From JAFEDN01 sp963818985 (GTDB taxonomy: Bacteria > Pseudomonadota > Gammaproteobacteria > Coxiellales > Coxiellaceae), in contig CAWFUJ010000004.1 of NCBI GenBank assembly GCA_963818985.1, positions 62,001-126,000 of the forward strand: a stretch of 64,000 bases of DNA, in the 5' to 3' direction. This document shows, piece after piece, positions 16,501 through 24,862 of this stretch. The notes beneath the pieces were generated by a model. It was not told the DNA's origin and ran no database searches. It worked only from the letters and a program-made list of their open reading frames with translations. How positions within the stretch are numbered: the first letter of the stretch is position 1; every line of letters begins with the position of its first letter. The position numbers and the translations under genes were made by a program.

Positions 16501-19500
16501 TGCGATTACTTCGGTGTATTCTGCCATATTGGACTCAGCGCAACTCATGGCTTCCTAGAGCACTCCTATTATAACTTAGGTAAACTTATTACCAAAACCA
16601 GTGATTTGGGCGGGGGCGAAGCGCAAGTCACCCTTCACTCCTTACCTTTGCGACAGATAGAAATTAAAAACAACTCCATTAAAGATAAACGCTTAATCGC
16701 TTTAGAAACATATAAAGCGCGCTGTATTAAGCAAGCCCTGGCTGAATTTAAACTGGTGATAGCAAAAGGTTCTCAGTGTGGTAATTTGCAAGAGTATTGG
16801 CAACTGCTTCTCTCTTGTCCTACCCCCATCATTTATCTCCCCAAATCTGCGGATGCGGAGCAACTACTGGCCGCTTTGCGAGAATATGCTCAGCAACAAC
16901 CGGATTTATCACCACGACAATTATTTTACATAAACGATCCAAAACAATTATCTGCTTGGTGGGAAACAACTCACATTGCTAATAATAAAGCAGATATCGT
17001 TCCCGGCTGGCTACAGCAATTTTTACTGGGTAAAACCCCTCGAATCCTGGTCATGGATCTTACTAAATTTGAACCATACGACCTAATCTCGCATCAAGGG
17101 ATTGGCGATAAAAATCGCATTTTACAGGGCCTGTCTCTTCCGCCATCTGTGAAAGTGATTTGTATTGCACCGCTTACTTTAACCCGGGAAGATATTTTTT
17201 CATCGCGATTTATATCATTTTCCTATCGAGCTGATTTGTTTGCCGAGGTTAAACCTATCCAATATTTACCAACTGCGGATGAGAAGGCCCTATCGTTATC
17301 TACCACGCATTTATACGATGATTCCGCCTCCAATTATCTAGGTGCACCTGAATTAGAAGGCGATGAAGTGACTTTCACTCCCGGACCCGTGGCAGACGCC
17401 ATAACCAAAAAGCATGACTTATTACTCACCGATGTCCCACGAGAAACTCAGTATGTATTATTTATGGCGAAGTTTACCGAGCAGATAGTGCTGAACAGCA
17501 TCCCACGAGCATTTCCAGATATTACCATTTATCAGCATAAACGCCCTCTAGCACAGAGTAAATATATTAAATTTGTTGATGATATCACTATCAGTCAAAA
17601 CCGGTATCACTTAAATTCACACTCTTATCAATTGTTAGTTAATGGTGATCGGCGCATCGATCCGAAAAGTGGCCGTAGTTATTCACGTCCCGCATTGTTA
17701 GGGACAGACGAGCTGCCAGATCTCATCGTCGTAACCCAGACGCCGTCACATTCCGATTGGAATCGCTTTATTGATCGTATCAATGAGTGTAAGCAATCTG
17801 TCTCTGTGTATGTATGCCCGGGGGTTAAAATTCCTTCTATTGAAGATACTAAGCCAGTTAAATATCAGTCGATAGAAGTAAAAGACGAAAAAACGCTACC
17901 GCCTAGCCATGTGATTGAATCAAATGCGCCTGAAGCAACGCTGAACATGTTAATCACCCAAAGCGTCACCTCAGTTGAAAACGTGTTGACACTTACTCCT
18001 GAGGTAGGCTTGGAGTTGCTAGCATTGATTAATCGCAAAGGCGATCGTTATCTATTGGAATATCAACCGGGTTGGCTATTAGAACAACTACGCAGCGGCA
18101 AAATTACGGTATTAATTGGCGATATGTCATCGTCGCTGTTCGATGCGTTAGAATCTTTATTTTCCACACCCTCTCACCTCTATACCAATGAAGGCCGGGA
18201 AACTTTTTCAGGACGGGTGATTTGGATAAAGTCTAGCGCACAACCCCATGCATTTGCTCCTACCGTCTCACGCCGCTGGCATTACTCGGAATTAAAGACC
18301 GTAGAGGAGAAAAAGGCCATTAAAACCGACCAGCTCCCATTCTCTTATCGCCAAAATGTTGACCGCATTCAAGCCTTTATTGAAGATAAAAATCCTTCCG
18401 CAAACTTTTTAGAGCTGGTTGGGCCACCAGGTTCTGGCAAAACCACCAGCATCAAAAAAGTTGTCAGCAAAATTCACCAATATGGCCAACCTATTCAGCA
18501 TTTTTCCTCTGTTGCCGACTATGTCACCTGGCGAAAAGAGAATCCTGATGAGAGCAAAACTCTTTGCGTGCTGCAGCTCGCTTATTGCAAAATGTCACCG
18601 CCGGGATATTTGGAGTTTTTACGCGATATTAGTCGCAACCATCGATTTTACTGGCAAGGCGTTTGGTATCCGGGGTTAAAGATCATCATGACCAATAACC
18701 CTGAAACTAATTTGAATAATAGTAAGCATCCATTGTTTACTGAGCAATCTATTCCTTCTTTATTATTTGCGCCGTTTACTCTAGCAGAATTGGATGAATA
18801 TATTCTCGAACCCCTACTTCAAGAGATCAAATCAATCCAAGACCATACTAAACCCATCAGTGATTTGATCTTATCGGCTTATCGTTATGTCGCCGAAAAC
18901 CTAGCTTATGCCCCTATCTCTTCGCGCGAATTAACCACCGTTTGCCAACGTTTGGTGGTTTTGCTAAACATTCATCACGAAGAGAAGCCGCTACAGGTGG
19001 CCGCTCGCGCTTGCTATGAAGAATTTTTTGGCTTATTTCAACATGAAAACCAACGTCAACTTTTTTGGCAATTTCTGCAGAAATCCGCACTACAGATTAT
19101 CGATGAAGGGTGGACACCGATTCAGGTTGATATGGATTTAATCGGAAACCTCCAACAACAAGGCCTACTAATAACTCCGCAAGGAGGAGAAATGGTAAGT
19201 ATGATCCAACGCCTGCTGCAAATGCGTCGGCTACATGGCCAGAAAGATTGTCCTGGCAAATGCGGATTATTATTGGAAGGACCACCCGGTATTTTAAAAA
19301 CCGAACTGAGTATTGCCGTATTAGAGGCGCATCAAATCACCGCTTGTCCAGAAATCCCTGATGGGAAGCCGCATTACTTTAACTTAGTCGGTGGAGAGCC
19401 CGCGCTGATAGAAAAAAAACTGCTACTGGCCTACTCACAAGGCTGGATTGTGGTGTGCAATGAATTAAATTTATTGCAACCCTCAACAATTCAATTATTG

Positions 19501-20052
19501 ATGCAATTACTAGACGCACCCAAAACCGGATTTTGCCTGATCGGCACGCAGAATCACCATCGAGCTGGTGGCGGCCGGAAGCTGTTACTGCCCGCAGTTA
19601 AAAGCCGTCTTCAAGTTTTGCATCTGCGCAAATATAATCGCGATCAATTGATCAGTTTTGCTAAAAGTAAGGGATTGACTGAAGCCGCGCTACTAACGGA
19701 TATGTTTTTAGCATTGCAGAATTATCAAACGCTCTATCAACAGCCACTGGCCAATCCACGGCATTATTTCCGCTGGCTTGCAACCCTGACACGGTTACCG
19801 AGTGGTGAACGTACGCTAGCGGTAATTGCTCATCATCTTTTGGAAACTAGCTGTCACCTGCTGCTGTCCCCACAAGAACATGCGGAACCTGGACAGCACC
19901 ATGCACTTCGATTTATCTTAAGCCGTGTGCCTGCGCCCAGCTTTCCTTATACTGACAAATTAACCTTAACTGACGCGAGTAAACTATCTCTGATTCAATC
20001 ACAACCAAAATCAAACCAATCAAAGAGTAGGGAAGCCTGCCTGGTGATGTAA
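13573..20052 (+). CDS. Giant LRR / transglutaminase-like / AAA+ protein with C-terminal CaaX box
   Basis: A protein of 2159 residues; I know no named family with this layout. N-terminal leucine-rich repeats: ribonuclease-inhibitor style at about 60-210, classic LRR at about 448-600 (LDLSGC, FLGLRGT, HLYLDLS). A beta-rich linker follows to about 860. Residues 940-1015 read like a transglutaminase core: GACLEI with C966, THGFLEH with H992, DLGGG with D1011. Residues 1077-1590 hold strands resembling degenerate AAA+ modules (RILVMDLTKF at 1157). Walker A GPPGSGKTT is at 1617-1625 and a second, GPPGILKTE, at 1903-1911 with Walker-B-like VVCNELN. The end is REACLVM: CLVM is a CaaX box after a basic stretch. 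There is no signal peptide or membrane segment. Likely a secreted effector modified by host prenylation (inference). Confidence 0.8.
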   Translation: MRTFEHLEQKEAESLIAELLSSSSEDLAELKIEIINFSFTPIISILQKIQFRAIELNVHCYRDLETPYFNQKLIEFADALRGQSSLKSFSFTHAYYQQNSVENNNAVVTYLCRGLIREQMHWYDQITFCRLVSDTGAAAIADFFKENPNAQIRLLTLVSNEISDTGAATLIEATHYLLGIQINLMLNQLTDKVVNTVLCAPFGHDIITRKNQLSLSAESCLKTHKMHMEFLKKIKFTRLSNSLLYPPQTPHTPAKSRCQNIEKFLSSTPDCSYIGEQKTKTDFYLSPTAELSINQLLKSDPRIWKKSCADGSSPKLYKEIVICAWGAIFFNSFFRNHHPSILKILFWQGDPAHLATTYDEKFTPAIAEEVQDLLERAHPGRQFWVIDENIWQQQLFALIQNQKASTYWEYLLWEYDLNHPHKEVDLSPYKFWITNDLFKRILPGLAKTTTQLDLSGCIRLSQQTIVETLSRFRQLKFLGLRGTPPWGEELATLIQACPFLEELEICIDTLAPLKILAQMRELQHLYLDLSNNLQLQNLDFLKERSLGNSVTLLKLANCSNLIDLTGLRYCPNLTELWLEGIKIQDFDGLIVQLGQLKKIEYWVFHNCQYTLSDEKQASNLIKKHLPQVYISIDKDNNLNVENPFIEGIALSSTVLNTQQKKDRSYHQKLQELELKTISAKNPQDKELTCAQSPADRSQRKTSASQVFCDNKGHWPDHRLDRNFVLTTIQIKSDGHIVFTAPPIAQRELKICPGVEVVPFDAIQTRLLRPSEAKSQKNYYAGQLTLLVTTDNWTPVPTRGVFSRPMASSEQLIWARSSITGELFVQLPKSAPSSQQPQSKKILLRYMIVAVDTTHQRQTQVTQSLPPVIRSVFGLLCQDKTILENFPAFRRLITDLSWIQGSDQALYARIIQYCQMEPWLGFSDQPLDDKASQIVRAFVDSLTLENPRFSADLMALFDALLQQRGACLEICRCVKLLCDYFGVFCHIGLSATHGFLEHSYYNLGKLITKTSDLGGGEAQVTLHSLPLRQIEIKNNSIKDKRLIALETYKARCIKQALAEFKLVIAKGSQCGNLQEYWQLLLSCPTPIIYLPKSADAEQLLAALREYAQQQPDLSPRQLFYINDPKQLSAWWETTHIANNKADIVPGWLQQFLLGKTPRILVMDLTKFEPYDLISHQGIGDKNRILQGLSLPPSVKVICIAPLTLTREDIFSSRFISFSYRADLFAEVKPIQYLPTADEKALSLSTTHLYDDSASNYLGAPELEGDEVTFTPGPVADAITKKHDLLLTDVPRETQYVLFMAKFTEQIVLNSIPRAFPDITIYQHKRPLAQSKYIKFVDDITISQNRYHLNSHSYQLLVNGDRRIDPKSGRSYSRPALLGTDELPDLIVVTQTPSHSDWNRFIDRINECKQSVSVYVCPGVKIPSIEDTKPVKYQSIEVKDEKTLPPSHVIESNAPEATLNMLITQSVTSVENVLTLTPEVGLELLALINRKGDRYLLEYQPGWLLEQLRSGKITVLIGDMSSSLFDALESLFSTPSHLYTNEGRETFSGRVIWIKSSAQPHAFAPTVSRRWHYSELKTVEEKKAIKTDQLPFSYRQNVDRIQAFIEDKNPSANFLELVGPPGSGKTTSIKKVVSKIHQYGQPIQHFSSVADYVTWRKENPDESKTLCVLQLAYCKMSPPGYLEFLRDISRNHRFYWQGVWYPGLKIIMTNNPETNLNNSKHPLFTEQSIPSLLFAPFTLAELDEYILEPLLQEIKSIQDHTKPISDLILSAYRYVAENLAYAPISSRELTTVCQRLVVLLNIHHEEKPLQVAARACYEEFFGLFQHENQRQLFWQFLQKSALQIIDEGWTPIQVDMDLIGNLQQQGLLITPQGGEMVSMIQRLLQMRRLHGQKDCPGKCGLLLEGPPGILKTELSIAVLEAHQITACPEIPDGKPHYFNLVGGEPALIEKKLLLAYSQGWIVVCNELNLLQPSTIQLLMQLLDAPKTGFCLIGTQNHHRAGGGRKLLLPAVKSRLQVLHLRKYNRDQLISFAKSKGLTEAALLTDMFLALQNYQTLYQQPLANPRHYFRWLATLTRLPSGERTLAVIAHHLLETSCHLLLSPQEHAEPGQHHALRFILSRVPAPSFPYTDKLTLTDASKLSLIQSQPKSNQSKSREACLVM

Positions 20053-20910
20053 GGCCTTCTGGTTTACTTGATTAAAGGCGTCATCGAGCAACCTTGCCAT
20101 TCGTTGATCACGAGTGAATGGGGAACTTCCACCAAAAACAACTCCAATCAAACGGATTTCACCACGTTTGGCGGACGCCACCAGATTAAATCCAGAAGTT
20201 TGAATATATCCGGTTTTAATGCCATCCATCCCTTGGTACCTTGACATCAAATGGTTATGATTATGGTAATTGTTACCGGCATAAGAAAATTTAACCAAGC
20301 TAAAATAGTTATAAAATCTTGGAAATTGACGAATCAGCGCCGAGCCTAACAGTGCCATATCGAAAGCTGTGGTGACCTGATTGGGATTGGGCAATCCGGA
20401 AGAATTATAAAAACGGGTTTGTTTCATTCCTAGGGCATTGGCTGCCTCAGTCATGGCCCGCCCAAAATTAGATTCGTCTCCCTGGAGAGCTTCGGCCAAT
20501 ACCACCGCTGAGTCATTAGCGGATTGGGTCACCAGACTCATAATGGCGTCTTTGACGGTTATCGTTTGTCCCGGTTTCAAACCTAATTTAGTGGGTGATT
20601 GATTGGCTGCATTATTAGAAACCGTCAAAGTTTGATCAAGTTGTAAACGCCGGTCTTGTAGCGCTTTAAAAGTGAGGTAAAGCGTCATCATTTTGGAAAG
20701 AGAGGCCGGATGACGCAAACTAGTGGCATTCGTGGCATGAAGAACACGACCCGTGCTAGCTTCGATAACGATATCAGCATAACGGCTAGCAATCACCTCA
20801 GGTACTGGTTGCGATTTGTGGTGACCGGTCCGAGCGACCTTTGTTTGGGCAAGACAAGGATTATGCACCAGCAGACCAATTAGTATAACATATGCGTATA
20901 GTCGAACCAT
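20020..20910 (-). CDS. D-alanyl-D-alanine carboxypeptidase family protein (S11)
   Basis: A 296-residue penicillin-binding serine peptidase acting on peptidoglycan in the periplasm. A signal peptide covers about residues 1-22 (cleavage near CLAQ). The catalytic motifs are SLSK (HPASLSKMM, about 70), SAN (QSANDSAV) and KTG (DGIKTGY). It stops after the peptidase domain and lacks the C-terminal beta-sandwich and amphipathic anchor of DacA/DacC, so by size it is closer to PBP7 (PbpG, an endopeptidase). Its 3' end overlaps that of the giant gene by 33 bp, convergent. Confidence 0.9.
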   Translation of the reverse strand: MVRLYAYVILIGLLVHNPCLAQTKVARTGHHKSQPVPEVIASRYADIVIEASTGRVLHATNATSLRHPASLSKMMTLYLTFKALQDRRLQLDQTLTVSNNAANQSPTKLGLKPGQTITVKDAIMSLVTQSANDSAVVLAEALQGDESNFGRAMTEAANALGMKQTRFYNSSGLPNPNQVTTAFDMALLGSALIRQFPRFYNYFSLVKFSYAGNNYHNHNHLMSRYQGMDGIKTGYIQTSGFNLVASAKRGEIRLIGVVFGGSSPFTRDQRMARLLDDAFNQVNQKALHHQAGFPTL

Positions 20911-21000
20911 CTTTTTTCTCTGTTAAAGTCCCTTATTGTTCATAATTTTAGCAGATAAAAATTTGATTGCTATTTGCACTGTTTAAATTATATTCTTTCC

Positions 21001-21060
21001 ATTCCCCCTCCCTCAACTGTGTCATCCCGCGGTCAAGCCGCGGGATGACACAGGGGGAAT
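21001..21060. repeat. Palindromic repeat upstream of proS
   Basis: TGTGTCATCCCGCGG and its exact complement around TCAAG, flanked by ATTCCCCC / GGGGGAAT outer arms. This is the best preserved copy of the CCGCGG family here. Confidence 0.85.
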
Positions 21061-21112
21061 GATTTTGGAGTTACTTTTGACATTTTGGTTTAGTTAATAG
21101 AAAATCCTGATC

Positions 21113-22603
21113 ATGAAAAAAAACGCCATCTCCCCTACACGCGCAGAAGATTATCCACAATGGTACCAGCAGGTCATTAAAGCAGCAGAGTTGGCTGAAA
21201 ATTCACCGGTTCGCGGTTGCATGGTCATTAAACCTTGGGGCTATGCAATTTGGGAAAAAATCCAAGCAATATTAGATGCTAGATTTAAAGCCACCGGCCA
21301 TAGTAATGTTTACTTTCCGTTATTGATCCCGCTCCAATATCTACAACAAGAAGCGCAACATATCGAAGGATTTGCCAAAGAATGCGCGGTAGTGACCCAC
21401 CATCGTTTGGAGATGGATAGTTCAGGCCAGCTCAAACCGGCAGGTGAACTGGAGGAGCCTTACATTATTCGACCCACCAGTGAAACAGTTTTTGGTTTTC
21501 AATACGCTAAATGGATTAAATCCTATCGTGACTTGCCGTTAAAGCTGAACCAATGGGCCAATGTGATGCGCTGGGAAATGCGCACCCGCTTATTTCTGCG
21601 CACCGCCGAATTTCTCTGGCAAGAGGGTCACACCGCGCACGCCACTGCTGAAGAAGCACAAGCAGAAACCCAACAAATGCTGGAAGTTTATACGGATTTT
21701 CTGGAGAATACTTTAGCGATCCCCGTTGTTCCTGGAGAAAAAACCGCCCGCGAACGATTCCCAGGGGCAGTCAACACTTATACAGTCGAAGCGATGATGC
21801 AAGATTGCAAAGCGCTGCAGGCAGGCACTTCACATTTTCTTGGCCAAAGCTTTGCAAAATCTTTCAATATCCAATTTACGGATCAGAATGAGCAACTTCA
21901 ACACGTATGGACAACCTCCTGGGGCGCCTCAACCCGAATGATCGGCGGCTTGATCATGACCCATAGCGATGACGACGGTCTGGTTTTACCTCCAAAAATT
22001 GCACCGCTACACGTCATTATTTTGCCAATTTTGCGCAAGGAGCAAGATCGGACGGCCATCATGACCTATTGTGAAAGTTTAAGAAAAGAGTTATCCCTGC
22101 AAATTTATAATAATGAGTCAATTCGCGTCGATCTGGATGCCCGCGATATTCATGGCGGGGAAAAATATTGGCATCATGTGAAACGGGGTGTGCCAATTCG
22201 GGTAGAAATTGGTATTAGAGATATTGAGGCCAATCAAGTTTATATTTCGCTGCGCAATCAATTAAACCAAAAAATCAGTCAACCGCGTCAGCAGTTTATA
22301 AATGAGTTACCGCAAATATTAACCCAAATCCAACAATCGCTTTATGAACGCGCTTTACTTTTTCAGAAAGCAAATAGTTATACATTCGATGACTTAGAAA
22401 AATTTAAAGAATTTTTTGCCGGCGAAAGTCTTGGCGGTTTCGCCTATGTGTATTCATGTGATGACGATTCAATAGAATCACTCCTCAAAGAATATAAAAT
22501 ATCGGCGCGTTGCATGCCGCTTGCTAATCAGGAAGAACAAGGGATTTGCATCTTTACCGGCAAATCAGGCGCCAAAAAAATTATCTATGCCAAAGCTTAT
22601 TAA
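21113..22603 (+). CDS. proS: Prolyl-tRNA synthetase, archaeal/eukaryal type (type 3)
   Basis: A 496-residue class IIa synthetase charging tRNA-Pro. The start has RAEDYPQWYQQVIKAAELAE and the VRGCMVIKPWGYAIWE block, with PTSETVFG, RWEMRTRLFLRTAEFLWQEG (motif 2) and TSWGASTRMIGGLIM (motif 3). It lacks the editing (INS) domain of the usual 570-residue bacterial enzyme and ends with the zinc-type C-domain. This class is normal in archaea and eukaryotes and scattered in bacteria; here it points to an old transfer. Upstream lies a palindromic repeat. Confidence 0.95.
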   Translation: MKKNAISPTRAEDYPQWYQQVIKAAELAENSPVRGCMVIKPWGYAIWEKIQAILDARFKATGHSNVYFPLLIPLQYLQQEAQHIEGFAKECAVVTHHRLEMDSSGQLKPAGELEEPYIIRPTSETVFGFQYAKWIKSYRDLPLKLNQWANVMRWEMRTRLFLRTAEFLWQEGHTAHATAEEAQAETQQMLEVYTDFLENTLAIPVVPGEKTARERFPGAVNTYTVEAMMQDCKALQAGTSHFLGQSFAKSFNIQFTDQNEQLQHVWTTSWGASTRMIGGLIMTHSDDDGLVLPPKIAPLHVIILPILRKEQDRTAIMTYCESLRKELSLQIYNNESIRVDLDARDIHGGEKYWHHVKRGVPIRVEIGIRDIEANQVYISLRNQLNQKISQPRQQFINELPQILTQIQQSLYERALLFQKANSYTFDDLEKFKEFFAGESLGGFAYVYSCDDDSIESLLKEYKISARCMPLANQEEQGICIFTGKSGAKKIIYAKAY

Positions 22604-22611
22604 AGCTAAAC

Positions 22612-23013
22612 TTAATATCTCGACCCCAAATCTTTGTCAGATTTTTCTCCTTTAATTAAATAAGTTAATTCGTCACAAAGAATAATTTTATTATCTTTAA
22701 TTTGAAAGAGAGCATTGACTTGAACTTCAACCTGACTATCATCGTGCTTAGTTGCATTCACCCGGTGAATAGTTGTTATTTTATCATTCTCAGCAACAAT
22801 GTGTTTAAAAGTTACTTTAGCAGATTTTATCGTAGACGCTAGCGCTTTCATATGCGCAACAAAATGGTCATAATCAAGAACTTTGCCATCGACATATTGA
22901 ATATATTCTTTAGAGAAATATTTGGCAAAAGTCTCTTCATCAGCATTTCTATTTTCAATGAGATTAACAAAAACTTCTTTAATAAATTTTTTAGCTTCAT
23001 CAGGTGGCATCAT
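22612..23013 (-). CDS. NTF2-like / SnoaL-like protein
   Basis: About 133 residues of the nuclear-transport-factor-2-like fold: a long N-terminal helix (MPPDEAKKFIKEVFVNLI), a cone of strands (VTFKHIVAENDKITTIHRVN) and the family ending ALFQIKDNKIILCDE. I start at ATG 23013, 8 nt after GGAG; the longer frame begins inside the osmC 3' end. Such proteins are ester hydrolases, isomerases or carriers, and none can be singled out. It follows gltX-osmC on the same strand. Confidence 0.7.
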   Translation of the reverse strand: MMPPDEAKKFIKEVFVNLIENRNADEETFAKYFSKEYIQYVDGKVLDYDHFVAHMKALASTIKSAKVTFKHIVAENDKITTIHRVNATKHDDSQVEVQVNALFQIKDNKIILCDELTYLIKGEKSDKDLGSRY

Positions 23014-23042
23014 CGTTTTTACTCCAATGGACTTTATGATTT

Positions 23043-23450
23043 TTATCCCCAAATATATATAAATTCTAATTCAATATCGGGATGTAAACTGTGACGGACC
23101 GGACATTCTTCAGCCGCGCGAATTAATTTTTGGGTGATTTCGTCAGAAAATTGATAGGGACAGGAAATTACCAGCTTAAGTTTACCTATTTTTCGTGTCG
23201 GAGAAGTTTGCATCGTTTTAGTGACCGCTGCTTCGGTATTGTTTATATCAAGATTAAGCGAACGGGCCAGAATCCCCATTAACGTTAAAGTGCATGTACC
23301 TAAAGACGCCGCTAATAGATCAGTGGGAGAAAAACTCATGCCCGTTCCTTGATTATCTTTCGGTGCGTCAGTAAAGATCTCCACGCCATTGTCCTGGTGT
23401 ACACACCGTGTACGCAAGTTTCCTTGATAAGTTATATTTATTTTGGTCAT
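23043..23450 (-). CDS. OsmC family protein
   Basis: A 135-residue OsmC/Ohr-fold thiol peroxidase-like protein. SFSPTDLLAASLGTCTLTLM carries the first conserved cysteine and EECPVRHSLHPDIE the second. Such proteins reduce organic hydroperoxides with redox cysteines in the cytoplasm. Its ATG overlaps the gltX stop by 1 nt (TAATG), so it is probably translated from the gltX message. It is closer to the YhfA-like OsmC group than to Ohr. Confidence 0.9.
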   Translation of the reverse strand: MTKINITYQGNLRTRCVHQDNGVEIFTDAPKDNQGTGMSFSPTDLLAASLGTCTLTLMGILARSLNLDINNTEAAVTKTMQTSPTRKIGKLKLVISCPYQFSDEITQKLIRAAEECPVRHSLHPDIELEFIYIWG

Positions 23451-24862
23451 TAGTTTTTATCCACATTTAAACTTGAGAATTGAATAGCTTTTGCTAGGCG
23501 ATCTAGCACTTTTTCACGTCCTAAGGCTTGTAAAGTCACATCAATCGGCGGCGAGACTGTGTTACCGGTAACGGCTACTCGCAATGGTTGGGCAATTTTT
23601 CCTAAATTTAATCCTTGTTGTTCAGCGACTTCTTTAATCACCTGATGAATAGCAGCTGCGTCCCAAGTTGATAAAGACTCCAAACGTTCCAAAACCCTCG
23701 ATAATATTGTCGCAGTTTGTGGAGTTAAATGCTTTTCAGCAGCAGAGGGATCATATGTTGTTAAAGGCTCAAAAAAATAACGAGAATTGTCGGCCATTTC
23801 TGCTAAAGTTTTTGCACGCTCAGCAAACATGGTGACAATCTCAGTGATAGGAGGCCCGTGAATAAAATCAATATTTCTTTTTTTCAATTGATGAACTAAA
23901 GCATGGGCAATAATGGTTTTATCTAATGTTTTTATATAATGCTGATTTAGCCAGGCCAATTTTTCTGGATTAAATGCAGCAGGAGATCGTTGTAGTGAAT
24001 GGATATCAAAATATTTAATCATTTCATCGCGAGAAAAAATTTCTTGGTCTTTATAGGACCATCCCAATCTGACTAAATAATTAATTAATGCCTCAGGTAA
24101 AAATCCTGCTTCTTGATATTCTAAAACGCCTGCGGCGCCATGACGTTTAGATAGACGCTTACCATCGCTGCCCAAAATAGTTGGCACATGCCCATATTCC
24201 GGTAATTGCGCGCCTAATACTTGTAAAATATTAATCTGCCTAGGCGTATTATTGATATGGTCATCTCCCCGTATAACATGGGTAATTTGCATATCCCAAT
24301 CATCCACAACCACGACAAAATTATAAGTCGGAGTGCCATCAGTCCGCGCCAGAATTAAATCGTCTAATTCCGCGTTACTGATGGTGATTGGCCCACGTAC
24401 CATATCGTTAAAAGTAACCACGCCGTATTGCGGATTACGAAAACGGATGACAAAAGGCTGGTCAACAATATTCTCTAAATCACGGCAATGTCCATCATAA
24501 CGTGGTTTTTGACCTGCTGCAGTTTGTTGCTCTCGTAGTTTTTCTAATCGATCTTTACTGCAATAACAACGATAAGCTTTTCCAGTTTGCAACATATGTT
24601 GCAAGACTTCACGATAGCGATCGAAGCGTTGCGATTGATAGTAAGGACCCTCATCATAATCTAAATTCAACCAACGCATGGCTTCGATAATTAAATCTGC
24701 AGACGCTTGAGTAGAACGTTCCAGATCAGTATCTTCAATGCGTAAAATAAAAGTTCCCTGATGTTGACGTGCAAACAACCAGGAAAATAAAGCCGTACGC
24801 GCACCGCCAATATGCAAGTCGCCAGTCGGACTCGGTGCAAACCGGGTTCTTACTTCAACCAT
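23450..24862 (-). CDS. gltX: Glutamyl-tRNA synthetase
   Basis: A 470-residue class I synthetase charging tRNA-Glu. The HIGH motif is in PSPTGDLHIGGARTALF near residue 9, and the KMSKS motif appears as DGKRLSKRHG near 240. Length matches bacterial GluRS (about 470). The 5' end overlaps the mutarotase gene by 13 bp, suggesting one minus-strand unit: mutarotase, gltX, osmC, NTF2-like gene. A tRNA-Glu gene is about 10 kb away. Confidence 0.97.
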   Translation of the reverse strand: MVEVRTRFAPSPTGDLHIGGARTALFSWLFARQHQGTFILRIEDTDLERSTQASADLIIEAMRWLNLDYDEGPYYQSQRFDRYREVLQHMLQTGKAYRCYCSKDRLEKLREQQTAAGQKPRYDGHCRDLENIVDQPFVIRFRNPQYGVVTFNDMVRGPITISNAELDDLILARTDGTPTYNFVVVVDDWDMQITHVIRGDDHINNTPRQINILQVLGAQLPEYGHVPTILGSDGKRLSKRHGAAGVLEYQEAGFLPEALINYLVRLGWSYKDQEIFSRDEMIKYFDIHSLQRSPAAFNPEKLAWLNQHYIKTLDKTIIAHALVHQLKKRNIDFIHGPPITEIVTMFAERAKTLAEMADNSRYFFEPLTTYDPSAAEKHLTPQTATILSRVLERLESLSTWDAAAIHQVIKEVAEQQGLNLGKIAQPLRVAVTGNTVSPPIDVTLQALGREKVLDRLAKAIQFSSLNVDKN

